Shown: positions 35,938-47,009 of the stretch, in pieces | Position numbering within the stretch: the first letter of the stretch is position 1 | Layout of the letters: every line of letters begins with the position of its first letter | From: Linum tenue | Taxonomy: Eukaryota; Streptophyta; Magnoliopsida; Malpighiales; Linaceae | Assembly (NCBI GenBank): GCA_946122785.1 | Contig: CAMGYJ010000002.1 | Span: 37,700,495-37,764,494, forward strand | Length of the DNA stretch: 64,000 nt | Reading direction: 5' to 3' | The notes under the pieces: model-generated | Databases searched by the model: none | Seen by the model: only the letters and a program-made list of their open reading frames with translations | Told to the model about the DNA's origin: nothing | Translations under genes and position numbers: made by a program

Positions 35938-36359
35938 GAAATTTTTCTAGAAAGAACACTAAAAAAAATTTCAAAAATACCACCCATTTTTGAATTTTTC
36001 CATAAAATACCACAATTTCTCAAAAATCGCCAAGTGGGGGCGGTTTTGTTGACCGCTCGGGGTCGGGGCGGTTTGGCCCAAAAATGCTGCCCCACCCTGC
36101 GGTTTGGTCCATAATTTTTTTTCGATAAATTCTAAGCTAGGTGGAAACTTCAAACGAATGTATCTTTGTGCTCGGGTATCTGATCGTAGCGATAATTTTT
36201 TTGATTTCACATAGCTCTTCAAGATATTGCAAGCCGCAAATGTATGTAGGCAGTTTATTCCCGCCTTCGTCCTGAAAAAATTCCAAAGTACACTACTTCT
36301 TAAAAAAAATTCCCAAAATACATAAGTTATAAATAAATTTCCCAGAGTACACATGTTTG

Positions 36360-36710
36360 GCATTCACCGTTTTTGACAAACGCAGTGAAGATTATCACCG
36401 CGTTTGACAAAGACGGTGAATATTTCACCGTTTAAAATAGAAACAGTGACGTATTCACCGCGTTTGACCAGAACGGTGATTATATAACCGTTTTATTTAA
36501 AAACGGTGAACACATCACCATTTTAGGGCAACACGGTGAATACATTCACCGTTGTAGGTTAAGACGGTGATCTTTTTCCACGTTTCCCACCCCTGGTAGG
36601 TCAAAATTAGGTCACAGCTACCTATTATTCACCGTTTGGCACAAACGCGGAGATGGTGTTCACCGCGTTAGACAAAAACGGTGAATAGTAGGCAGATTTT
36701 CCTATAAATA
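36360..36710 (+). promoter_or_regulatory. Transposase promoter: CACCG...CGGTGAA palindrome array followed by TATA box
   Basis: Between 36365 and 36690 the words TTCACCG(C/T)... and ...CGGTGAA recur about a dozen times, mostly as hyphenated palindromes (CACCGCGTTTGACAAAGACG and GTGAA partners) with 12-16-bp centres. TATAAATA follows at 36703-36710, and the transposase ATG lies 380 bp downstream after a leader with an apparent intron. The same array lies upstream of the oppositely directed PMD gene. Confidence 0.7.
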
Positions 36711-37087
36711 CCACACCACCAGCAGTTGTAAAAACATAACCACACCCCCTTCTTCAAATTTCAGCAACCAAAACCGAGCATAATACACAAAACAAGAATT
36801 TTTGGTATGTTGAGACCTTTCGTATTATAGTCTAATGATGTTTTTAGTAGTTATAGTATGATTTAATTTTCGTATTATAGCCTAATGATGTTTTTAGTAG
36901 TTATATTGTTATGTTATGAATTACTTATCGTAGCAAATATGTTTTGTTAGTTAGGGAATTTATGTTGTTGTTAGTTAGTTGAATTTATGTTACGTTAGTT
37001 ATGAGATGGATAATATTAGTTGTACAATATGGTTTTGGTTAATTTTACTGTCTTTAAGTTAATAGATACTTATTGTAAATTGTAGAT

Positions 37088-39500
37088 ATGGGTAAATTCA
37101 AGAAGTTTCGGCTTATTATTCGGTGGAATGGAAGGGTGACAAACTCTGACATAGGGATTGATTATGAGGACGGCGAATCCACTATGCCGAAAATTGAGTC
37201 ACAATTCAATTTTCAAGAACTCTGTGATATTTGTGCAGACAGGGTAAATACGAGCGGACAGACGAGACTTGGCAAAATTACTTACCGGTATCCAGACATG
37301 AGTGCTGGCGGGGTCGTGTACCAAGAAGTTGTCATAAACGATGATGACGCTGTTATGATGATGTTACAGTTCCTAAGCGATAACCCAGTGCGGCTTGCAG
37401 AGGTGTATGTTGAGACCGAGGCGGTCGGTGAATCTCATTCTCACCAGTATTCTTATGATGATGGTTTTGCAGGAGGGTACGGATTGGGTTGTAGTTCGAG
37501 CAACTACGAAGGCGGTGGTTATACAGGAGGTTACGGAGAGGGTGGTAGTTCAAGCAACTACGGTGGAGGTAGTAGTGCAGGATGGGTGCCATCGGAAGAA
37601 TACTCGCAACCTGATCAACCAGCCCCATTTGTTGAGGCCGATGGTGTTCAATGGCCTGCTTGGGGGCCAGAGTGGTCTGAAATCGAGAATACCATTCGAT
37701 CAGGGCGTACTTCACATGAGCGAGAAGACGATGTTGGTGATCGTGGTCATGTTGATCCTTCTGGCCCGAGCTATCCATTCGAGTCGAGCGACGAGGATAC
37801 TGAGGAAGATTTGAGATCAGTGAGCGAGGAGGAGGAGGAAGATACTGATGATAACGAGAATGAGGCGGCATTTCGTGAGGCACCCACGCCATATTACACA
37901 CAGGTTCCAACTCAATTTTTACATAGTCAGAATGATGCCCCCGACTTTGTCCTTATGCCAGTGTATAATCCGACGGCCAATTTGGAGGTGGGTATGGCGT
38001 TCACATCGAAAGATGCTGTGCAGGATGCTTTTACCGAGGAGGCGTTGAGGCGCAATTTCGAGTGGAAGGTAAAATATTCTGACAACAAACAACTACATGT
38101 CATATGCAAGCATGATGCAGAGGGTTGTACGTAGCAACTGCGGGCTGCAAATACGAAGAGAAAGGGTGCTTGGGTGATTCGCAAAGCTGAGACGAACCAC
38201 ACTTGCTCCTCGTCTATACTTTCCCAAGATCACAGGCAACTAAAAGCAAAGAAAGTTGGGAGAACTATTAAGCACCTTATAGAAGCACAACCAGATATCA
38301 AGGTGAAAGCTATCATGGCAGAGGTGAAGGATCGACATTCTTACATGATAAGGTACAAAAAAGCATGGCATGGAAAGCAGAAAGCCATGGCTGAGGTGTA
38401 TGGTGATTGGGAGGATTCATATGCTTTACTCCCTAGACTTATGGGAGCAATGGAGGAGTCCAATCCCGGGACTGTTTTCGTCCAAGTATACAACAATGTA
38501 TACACTGAGGATCAAGTTTGAGTACAGGAGAAGCTGATGTTCCACCGTCTTTTTTGGGCTTTTAAACCATGCATTGACGGTTTTGGCTCCTGCATACCGG
38601 TTATTCATGTATTTTACCAACTGGTTCTTGTTTTAAATGTTGTATTATTTTCTGTTACGTATATTTCATACTAATTAGATCCTAAATTTTAATTAAGGTT
38701 GACGGAACTTTCCTTACTGGGAAGTACAGAGGATGTCTTCTAATTGCCACTGGCGTTGATGGAAATAGGCGGATTTTCCCGCTTGCATTTGCATTAGTGG
38801 AAGGGGAGAACAGCTTAAGTTGGGCATGGTTCTTTGACCAACTACACGAACACGTGACACAGCGGGAAGGTATTACGATTATATCCGATCGACATGCGGG
38901 GATTAGGGATGCTGTGGGTAGTTTTCCTGACGAGTGGGGATGGAGATGGCGATGGTGTATTCGACACTGGCTCGCCAATTTCCAGCACAAATTTGGGAAG
39001 AAGAAAGACATAAAAAATCAACTGTGGCATGCAGGTACTAATGTTTTTCTTATGCGATTTAAGTATGTGTTTATTAAGCTGATGTTATTCATCATGTATT
39101 GACCAGTTACGATTTTGTTCACCTTTCAGCGGTTGCACATCAACCAAAAAAGTACGAGCAGAAGATGAAAACAATCCGTCAGACCCACCAAGCTGAAGCA
39201 GTATAGGCTGAAGGTCAAGAGTTGCCCATGTGGACGTTCCATATGGACTACGGGGCCAGATGGGGCATTGCAACTACCAACCATGGAGAAAGTATAAATA
39301 ATGTGTAAAAGGGTCTTCGACCGATGCCTATTTCTGTCATAGTGGAGAAGTCATACTGGAAGGTCAACGAGTGGCGAGTTGCTCGGCTACAGCAAGCTAT
39401 AGGGAGGGAGTTGCAAGGTCATTCGATAGCACATGACGTATTCGTTCAAATGCAGAAGAACGATGAGTTACCAGCCACGGGACCGACACTTGCCCCGCAT
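37088..39500 (+). pseudogene. Mutator-like transposase (MURA type), 5' and middle parts, degraded
   Basis: Exon 1 starts at ATG 37088. It has a hydrophilic N-terminus with Gly/Ser/Tyr repeats (GGYGEGGSSSNYGG) and acidic runs, then a MuDR N-terminal domain (GMAFTSKDAVQDAF...CKHDAEGC). TAG at 38132 and TGA at 38519 interrupt it; both sit where Trp is expected. Exon 38698-39034 carries the MULE catalytic core: VDGTFLTGKYRG (first Asp), ISDRHAGI (second Asp) and WCIRHWLANF. Exon 39130 onward continues with WGIATTNHGESINN (the Glu region) and PISVIVEKSYWKVNEW, also with stops. The SWIM zinc finger and zinc knuckle are missing because of a deletion near 39.48 kb. Confidence 0.88.
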
Positions 39501-40325
39501 TCAATGGTGGATGCCCCCGTCCTTGAATTGGTGTCGTGGTCGGCATGTCAAAGCCCAAACGAACACGAATGAGCGGCCCCCAACCTCCTTTGGGTTTGGT
39601 AGTGGAACCAATGATGGCATCTCTAGAAATAGGCAGCCCGGTGAGGATCGCCACGTATTTGAGGGTGATCGTCATTTCCCCCTCCGCAAGGTGGAACGTA
39701 TGGGTTTCGGGACGCCATCGCTCCGCCATTGCCGTAAGCAGATCATTATCGATTTCGATCCGCATGAAATGGCGCAACATTCCCAAACCGGTCTTCTCTA
39801 TATAAGGCCCCAACCTTGGATGCCAAGCGGGCAAGTTCGTGGTTCCTTTATGAACCACGGGAACAAGTGATTCCTACAAAAAATAGGAAAAACATCAATT
39901 TATTACATTAAATAAAGCAAAATAAAACCTTAGAAAATAATAAAATAAAGCGAATAAATCATCAAATTACCGGATTGTTATCCCAAATAGCACGGGAGCG
40001 ATGAGCTTCTTGATCGGTTAAGAGTCTCGCATCCCTTGGGCCATAATGGATATACAATCGAGGATCGTATATCTCGGCACCCATCTATAAAAAAGTAATG
40101 AAATCAGAGATTGTTTTGATAAAAAAAACACAAAATCAAATTGTTTCGATTAAAAAAAACCAAAAACCTACACGAAGAGCCTCTTCGTCCATTTTTTGGC
40201 GGAAGCCGGACAGAGGTTCGACGGGTTGAGGTTTGTAAGGGACGTGAACTTAGCGGGACGGGGGCTTTAGGATCAAACTCTAGTAATTCCTTATGATGTG
40301 GAAGATCGGACTTAGCCGCAACCAC
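39397..40325 (-). pseudogene. Plant mobile domain (PMD) gene of the first MULE, 3' truncated
   Basis: Minus-strand parts are a first exon ending in FRQKMDEEALRV near 40170, exon 40087-39970 (MGAEIYDPRLYIHYG...HRSRAIWDNNP) and an exon from about 39870 to 39480 with PYIEKTGLGMLRHFMRIEID, ERWRPETHTFHLAEGEMTIT and AILTGLPISRDAI. RWRPETHTFH...GEMTITL is the PMD core found in MAIL/MAIN host proteins and in MULE-encoded copies. It converges with the transposase gene, and the two are fused tail to tail at the deletion. PMD function in MULEs is unknown. Confidence 0.85.
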
Positions 40326-40428
40326 AGAGCATACTTAGAACGAGACTAGAGCGAATAAATTGAGGGAGAAAGAAGTGAAATTGTTGTGGTGTGAGTTGTA
40401 AGTGGGGGGGGGGGGGGGGGGGGAGGTT

Positions 40429-40900
40429 TATTTATAGTTGGGGGAAAGGGAGGAAGGGTATGCCGAGCATTAACTTGGGGAGCATTCACCGCGTCCCTCA
40501 AAGGCGGTGAATGCATCGCCCTTCCCAAAAACGGTTCCAGCATCCGACGTGGCGTGCTGTGAGGCGTCGGATCTGGGAAGAAAACCACGATCCGCGCCTC
40601 ACCGCATCCAACGGCCGCGGTCAAAGGAAAATCGACGCGGATCGCTGACGCAAACAAACACGATGCATTCACCGCATTTGTCCACGTCAGCGATCCGCGT
40701 CGCTTCATCGTGGCACACAGCAGCGGTTTAATTTTCACCATTTTAGATTAAAACGATGAAGTATTCACCGTTTTCATCTAAAACGATGATTAACTCGCTA
40801 GTTATTCACCATTTTGGATAAAAACGGTGAACACTTCACCGTTTTTATTTAAAGCGGTGAATATTTCACCGCTTTTGTCAAACGCGGTGATAATCTTCCA
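40429..40900 (-). promoter_or_regulatory. PMD promoter of the first MULE: CACCG...CGGTGAA array, TATA box and G20 tract
   Basis: On the minus strand, TTCACCG/CGGTGAA words between about 40890 and 40485 are followed by TATAAATA (plus 40429-40436). A run of 20 C on this strand (G on plus, 40404-40423) comes next, then the PMD leader. The array mirrors the transposase promoter at 36.36-36.71 kb. The run lies between TATA box and start codon, so it is probably transcribed. Confidence 0.65.
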
Positions 40901-40979
40901 AACATGTGTACTTTTGGAAAAATATTTATAACTTATGTATTTTGGGAATTTTTTTTAAAAAGTAGTGTACTTTGGGATT

Positions 40980-41320
40980 TTTTCCAACTTTGGACGACCA
41001 TAACTTTGTGCTCCAAAATCCGAACTTCATGAATTTTTTTATATTTTGCATAACATTTGAAGGACTATAATTTTTATCATAGAAATAATTTCGGAATGTA
41101 CGTGGATTTGTGAAAAGTGAAGGTGAAGTTATTCCCAAAACTCCATATATCCAAAAATAATTCCTGTTTTGAAAATTCCTTCCTTGTAAAAGCTGTAGTC
41201 CTTAAAGAGTTATATGAAATTAAAAAAAATTGTGACGTTCGGATTTTTGAGCACAAAGTTATTGGCGTCCAAAGTTTGGCAAAATCGAAAAAAAGCTCGT
41301 TCGGGGTAGCAAAATACATT
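40980..41320. mobile_element. Foldback insertion within the right TIR of the first MULE
   Basis: The left and right TIRs align except for about 340 bp present only at the right (after AAGTAGTGTACTTTGGGATTT). The extra DNA is itself an inverted repeat of about 100-bp arms: CAACTTTGGACGACCATAAC with TTTGTGCTCCAAAATCCGAAC at one end, and inverted AAACTTTGGACGCCAATAAC with TTTGTGCTCAAAAATCCGAAC at the other. It is a MITE or foldback element nested in a TIR. Exact borders and TSD are not resolved. Confidence 0.6.
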
Positions 41321-41641
41321 TTTCAGGACGAAGGCGGGATCAAACCTCCTACGACCGTGTGCGGCTTGCAAACCTCGAAAAATTATTGAAAATAAAAACA
41401 AAATTCGCTACATTCTGATACTCGAGCACAAATATACCTTTGTTTGAAGTTTCCACCTAGGTTAGGATTTATCGAAAAAATATTAATGACCAAACCGCAG
41501 GGTTGGGTAGCGGTTTTGAACCAAACCGCCTCGTAACCATGCAATTTTCAATGTTTTCATTCAAACCCACGCCCCACCTAGCGCTTTTCGAGAAAGGGTG
41601 GTATTTAAAAAAAATAGTGTTATTTCTTGAAAAAAAAATCT

Positions 41642-42470
41642 CTAATTAGAAGCATTAAGCATTGTAATTAAACATAAACATACCATAGGTTAATATGTAA
41701 GATAATGATGGCTTCCTTATCATCTAAGTTGTAACCAAATGGCAAATGGGACATAGACAATCCCACACTAGTTGATGTATGCTCTAATATGTACCTAAGT
41801 AGGTGTTTTATCTCACCTAAGTCAAGAACAAGCAAAGATCACTCACACTAAAGCAAGAGATTGATATGAATTAACATCAAATATACATAGGAATGTAGGT
41901 TCACAATCATCCTTACACATTACTCATAACCAATCTACAAGCTAGGGTTCATCTTCCTAAACAATAAAAGAAGGTAAAACATAAAGAGAGAAAGAATGTA
42001 CAAAAGGGAAGATGGCAAATCCATGGATAGACCCTTCTTCCCTTTCTTGCTTTGATCACTCTTCTTGAATCTTGGGAGCATTTGTGGTTATTATGAAGAA
42101 GAAATCACCCAAAAATCCTCCAAACTCGTCACTCTCATTCTACATTTTCTCAAAATAGCCCCCTTCTATTTATAGACCCTCACATGTCAAAGTTCACGGC
42201 CTAGAGTTCGCGGTCGTGAACTTTGACAAGAGTTTGTGTACTTTTGATGGGAAGGGGAAGATTGCAGCCTCGACGCAATAGTTCGTGACCGTGAACTTTG
42301 AAAGGAGGCCGCAAACTCTTGGGAAGGAGAAGTTCGCAACCTTGGCACATTCGTTCGCGGTAGGGAACTCTTGTCATCACGTGGTGAACTCTTGGAAAAG
42401 TTTGCTGTCTTGGATAGAAGTTTGCACCCGCAATCTTTTGTCGCGTCCGTGAACTTTTCTCACGGTCCAA
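41642..42470 (-). mobile_element. LTR, U3-R part, of a minus-strand element with AGTTCGCGGTC/TTCACGGTC words
   Basis: On the minus strand, words such as GTTCACGACCGCGAAC, GTTCACGGTCACGAAC and GCCGTGAACTTTGAC (42190-42470) precede TATAAATA (plus 42167-42174). A leader with a typical LTR R/U5 composition follows. It continues beyond the first MULE at 35937 down to 35191. Confidence 0.6.
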
Positions 42471-42499
42471 CTTGTCGTGGCCGCGACGCGGGTCGCAAT

Positions 42500-42720
42500 A
42501 CCTTTTGTACTCATCGTGGAAAGGGGAGGGAAACGGGTACCCAGTCCCATTTGGAGAGAAAACTCCATCCCATGTCTCAAACTCGTACGGGTTAACGGGT
42601 ACCCATTACCCATACATGATGGAAATGGGGTTTTAAGCGATTATCATGGTCCTCCCATTTCCTGGGAAAATAGGGTTTTAAGCGATCCTCGGATCCCCCC
42701 CCCCCTTTTTTTCTGTACCT
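42500..42720. repeat. MITE fragment and inverted-repeat arm at the broken end of the second MULE
   Basis: ACGGGTACCC words (42530-42610) match those at 48060-48240. After them about 90 bp (42625-42715; GTTTTAAGCGATTATCATGG, CTCCCATTTCCTGGGAAAAT, GATCCTCGGATCCCCC) is an inverted copy of 46375-46465 in the PMD intron. Right after this the sequence becomes transposase intron/exon, so this is where the second MULE was truncated. Confidence 0.65.
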
Positions 42721-42789
42721 GTTGGTTGTTCGAATTGTAATAAATTGCCAAATTATTACTAACGTAATACTTGATTGTGATTACCTCAG

Positions 42790-43670
42790 CTATTGCATAC
42801 CAAGAGAAAAAATTCCAGGAGAAGTTGCAGAAGATGCGCGAGTTATGCCCTGAAGGGGCACAGTGGCTGGATGGACACTGCCTATCCATGTGGACATTTC
42901 ATAAAGACAGAAGTACAAGATGGGGTATGGCCACAACGAACTCATCAGAGAGTATCAATTCTGCCTACAAGGGTGTTCGGGCTCTGCCAATCTCTGTCAT
43001 TGTGGAGATGACTTTCTGGAAAATGAATGGATGGTTCGTCAATTAACTACACTGGGCAAGGACGAACGAGGCACAGGGAAAGGTTCATGCCAGTAAAGTC
43101 ACAGAAATACTGGAGCATGACAATCGGAAGAGTAGTCGACACAGTGTAACCGTTATGAATCGAGCAACTGGCGAGTTTAGCGTGACAACTGGACACCGTG
43201 AGGATGGTAGCGTGGGGGCCATCGCCATGAAGTTTTGGTAAATTTCAGGACAAAACTTGGTTAGTGCTCATGCCAGAAGTATCAGGAGAGGGTGGCCATG
43301 TTCTCATGCAATGGCTGTAATTAAAAACAGGAGCAAAGACCCCCGTCACTTCGTCAGTCCATTCTTCAATATCGACTCACTCAAAAATTTGTATTGACGG
43401 AGTTTCCGTGCATTGCCTGATGAAGCTTATTGGCCGGTGTACTCAGAAAAGTAGATAATCCCGTCGTTCGGACAGAGGCGTGAACCTGGTCGACCGAGGA
43501 AAAAGAGAATTCGGAACGAAATGGATCAAAGTGGAAGACCACCACGAGGCCCAAGACGATGTCCAGTATGCAGAGTTCCAGGGCATGATAAACGAAGTTG
43601 TCCAGGTCCGATTGGTCCGCAAAATCCGGGTGCTGATGTGGGGGACTCAGCTAATGCGACATAGTTTGCG
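42790..43670 (+). pseudogene. Mutator-like transposase C-terminal part (SWIM and CCHC)
   Basis: It begins after the acceptor TTACCTCAG at 42789 with AIAYQEKKFQEKLQKM, then MWTFHKDRSTRWGMATTNSS (catalytic Glu region) and LPISVIVEMTFWKMNGW. A SWIM finger is recognisable near 43270-43315 as CSCQKYQER in one frame and WPCSHAMAV in another, so a frameshift splits it. A zinc knuckle CX2CX4HX4C (CPVCRVPGHDKRSC) lies at 43560-43601. Stops are also present near 43045, 43239 and 43396. Confidence 0.88.
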
Positions 43671-43949
43671 GTTTTCATTTGTTGGTACTTGTTATGTATG
43701 TTTTCAATTATTGTCGGAGTTAGAGCTATGATGCTTGGAACTTTCGTGTTTGGCAAATAACCCTCAATTAACACTCAAGCCTTAAGTTAACACGATCAAA
43801 ATAGAGAAAGCCAAGTACTTAGAACTAAAATAAAAACTAAAACAACACTCAATTAAAGAAACTAAAATAGGAGGAAGGGTTTCAAATACATATAATTAAA
43901 ACATAGCTAAAAACAACACTTAAAATGATAAAGCTGGGGACATCGACGC

Positions 43950-46900
43950 TCATACGGTGAGGGGTAGGAGGCCACAGCTGACGAGGGCGAGGAATAGGAT
44001 TGAAGTCGTGATGCGCAGTCGTGGAGGAACCGTCATGCCAAGTACCCGAGGATGTGGGGGTTCGTTAAAGATGTTTGGGCGGGGATCTTGGGGGTAAATC
44101 GGTCGAGGATCATAGTATGGTGGGCGGGGATCGTGGTATGAGATCGGGTGGGGATCATATGGGGATTGATGGTAGCTCGGAGGGGATTGATGATAGCTCG
44201 AAGGGGATTGATGGTAGGTCGGGCGGGAATCATTGTATGAGCTCGGGTGGGGATCATGATGGTAGGTCGAGCGAGGATCATGATGGAGATCTTGGGAGTG
44301 GCTCGGGCTGGGATCTTGGGACAAGCTCGGGCGGGGTTCTTGGGAGTGGCTCGGACGGGGATCCTGATGTGAGCTCGGACCGCCACCGTGAGCCACAACC
44401 AAGGGGGTCGGCACTCTCCACGCCTCCAACGGCCTTATCTCGGGCACATGAGGTCTTTCCCGAACCTTCTTGCTTTTCTTTCTCTCGTATGGTGGTGGGG
44501 GGAGGGGAACATCAACTTGTACCGGAGGTGTCACCGGTGCGGTCATGGGTGGGTATCTACGATGATCACGACTCTGTGCTCTGATACAGCCAAGCAGACT
44601 GTTTGTCATCCTCCTGATGAAGCTCGCAACTTCATGTCCCATTTCATGTTTCCCATGAGTCAATTCTTTGATCCGCTTGATCCCATCGGCCTAAATCACA
44701 TAAAAAGGTTAGCAAGATAAGACTAATGATGTGACAGAATGAAACAAGCAATAAATTTAATCTTATTAGACGGAATTTACTTACCAATGCACCATCGGTC
44801 GCACCCTCCGAAGTCACGTACCGAACCGATGTTTGCCGATATCTATCCATGTATGGGTCATGATACCCCATTCGACCCACACTTGTTGGAGTGACAATAT
44901 CCTGAAGTTGTCGGTTCTCCCATACTCCAAGTATTCTAGTTACCTCTCCTACCCAAAGTCGCTCTAGCCTCCTCCGATACTCTACCAACTTCTGTTGGGA
45001 AAGGTTGTCACATGTTGAGGCTCCAACCCACCTAATTAATAAGACAATAATAAAAATACAATAAGCTAAAACATAAGGGAAATTGTGTTATTAAAATCAT
45101 GATGGGGTATGAGAAATTTACCTACAACCATAAGCTTCGAGTCTTAGGGGATGATCGGGACACCAATTCCTGTCGGGACATTGGAGCGGTGCAATCCATG
45201 GCAGATGCTCCCAAGCCCAAAATTGGACGATGAACATTACGCCGCCGACCTCCCTCACAGCTTTGAGAGATGCATCGCACAAATGGCGGTAGATATTAGC
45301 TAGGCAAGCGGAAGCCCAGCTCAACTCCCCCATCGCATCCCAACTACCAAGGAGGATCCTAAACCATCCACAACTAATTAAATTGCTCGATTTTTTGGAG
45401 AAGAATACTCCTCCTATCATGCCTATGAGATAGACATGAGCATATCTTTCCTTCTCTAACTCCGGACTTTTCTCGGTTAAGGGCACCCCATTTTTTTCAG
45501 GATTGTGAAGGTCCCTAAAATACTTCGTCAACCAAGTGATTGATACGTGGCCTTTCCTCAATGGTGGCAAGCGATCCGTCCCATCAACGCTCCCCTTGTT
45601 TGGTACTTTCACCCCCAAAACACTGTGGAGCAAATACTGCCAACCGGTCATACCGTCACGATCCTCGGGGGGATGATCAATCACACACACCGCTTTGTCG
45701 TCGATGGGCAGATGAGTTAGGATGGTGACGTCCTTGAGTGTGATGGTGCACTCTCCTTCGCGAAAGTTGAAACAATGTGTCTCCTTTCTCCATCTCTTCA
45801 CCAATGCGGTGATGAGTTGGCGATCGAATTTTATGCCTACAAAATGCCTAATCGACTCCAACCGTGCCCTTTTGAGAAAGGGCAAGATAACTGGGTTCCA
45901 TGGGAGCACATTAGTCGTACCCCTGTAGCGGAGTATTTGTTGTGCCTCCTAGCAAAGATTTCAACGTTATTTATGATATATTAGTAACAGTTTAGTCTTA
46001 TAACTAAATTAATTAAAATTAAAGATTTAATATCGGCCATCATTCTATTATAATTATATTATTAACAATCAAATTTAAGTAATTTGCGGTTTTTTCCAAG
46101 ATATATACATATTATCATAAACAAACATACTAAATTAACTGACATAAATAACATTCTAAATGAATAATAATTTAAAGAGATACATACATATTCAAACATT
46201 TGAAATTAATAAAATTCATTTAAGTACACATAAACATAAATCATATTGGTTGTTTGGTAAGTAATTTAATCGTATTGATTGTTTTAAATAATTTAATCGA
46301 ATACAATGTAACACTCATTAGACTCTTAGAAGAGGTATACATCTTCTTAGAAACGCAGCCTTTTTGACAGAAAAATGGGGGATCCGAGGATCTCTTAATA
46401 CCCGATTTTCCCAGGAAATGGGAGGATCATGATAATCGCTTAAAACCTCATTTCCTTAGACGTGCATCTCTTTATAAAGAGTCGATGTAAGTGGCGCTAT
46501 GTATTCGATTAAATTATTGAAAACAACCAATACGATTAAATTATTTCAAATTTATTTTATATTCCACTAAGTACATTAGCAAAATAAAAAAGATAAATGA
46601 AGAAGAATTGTATGTACCGGGTGATCGTTCCAAATATCCCTTGAACGATGGTTGGGTTGGTCGTACAAGTCAGTTGGATCAATAGGCCCTTGATCCAAAT
46701 AGTATCGTTGGTTTTATATATTCACGTTGTCCCCAACCTACGAGAGAATAACAAAAAGTTTAGTACATAGATTAATTAAAAAGCTTATAACAAAAAAAAA
46801 TTGACCAGAATAATGAGTACGTACCTCTTGAAATTCATCATAATAAACTCCCTCTCCTTGGAACCACTCGTCCATTTTTTCGCGAAAGTCGGACAGAAAT

Positions 46901-46970
46901 TCGGCGGGTTTTGAGGGAAAAACCAAAGAATGTTTTCTGATGGCAGATCGGACTTAGCCGCAACCAACAT
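43950..46970 (-). pseudogene. PMD gene of the second MULE, nearly full length, with repetitive Pro/His tail
   Basis: Minus-strand parts are exon 1 (to about 46826; FLSDFREKMDEWFQGEG), exon 2 (about 46740-46618; DLYDQPNHRSRDIWNDHP, with one in-frame stop at its start), exon 3 at 45948-45122 (PMD core: RHFVGIKFDRQLITALVKRW, RKETHCFNFREGECTITL, LTHLPIDDKAVCV, YLIGMIGGVFF), exon 4 at 45031-44785 and exon 5 at 44690-43950. Exons 3-5 are open over about 600 codons of joined frame and have GT/AG borders. Exon 5 ends in tandem Pro/His/Ser/Tyr repeats (SYHQSP, HDPRP, SQDPRP). Such tails occur in some MULE PMD proteins; their function is unknown. Intron 2 contains a foldback MITE. Confidence 0.8.
46265..46550. 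mobile_element. Foldback MITE in the PMD intron
   Basis: The arms AATCGTATTGATTGTTTTAA...AATTTAATCGAATACA (46268-46312) and inverted ATCGTATTGGTTGTTTTCAA...AATTTAATCGAATACA (46500-46543) pair over about 45 bp. Its centre carries the 90-bp segment that recurs inverted at 42.63-42.71 kb. No TSD was determined. Confidence 0.65.
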
Positions 46971-47009
46971 ACCACTATTTCCTAGGCTTTTGGGAGGGGA
47001 GGGGTTAGA

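Larger units (their letters stand above)
35929..41650. mobile_element. MULE of 5,704 bp with both TIRs, 9-bp TSD, transposase and PMD gene
   Basis: The element spans 35938-41641 between perfect 9-bp repeats CTAATTAGA (35929-35937 and 41642-41650). Its ends are inverted copies (GAAATTTTTCTAGAAAGAAC left, AGATTTTTTTTTCAAGAAA inverted right), and inverted similarity extends several hundred bp through TTCGATAAAT and GGTGGAAACTTCAAAC. Inside are a plus-strand mutator-type transposase pseudogene and a convergent minus-strand PMD gene. The middle carries a deletion that removed the transposase C-terminus and the PMD C-terminus. The element inserted into a minus-strand LTR. Confidence 0.93.

Noticed and set aside
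36360..36690. CRISPR-like regularly spaced palindromes
   Set aside because: Spacing and units are irregular, the centres are part of the repeats, and the host is a plant. It is a MULE subterminal array.
37353..37910. 185-codon minus-strand ORF
   Set aside because: It is antisense to the Gly/Ser-rich transposase N-terminus; its Pro/His/Tyr-rich product is the reverse reading of that repeat region.
40404..40423. G20 run as a functional G-quadruplex
   Set aside because: Homopolymer runs also occur at 13.14, 42.70 and 49.95 kb. Length is likely unstable or partly an assembly artefact, so no function is claimed.
44075..44584. 169-codon plus-strand ORF rich in Gly/Asp/Ser
   Set aside because: It is the antisense reading of the Pro/His/Tyr repeat tail of the PMD gene.
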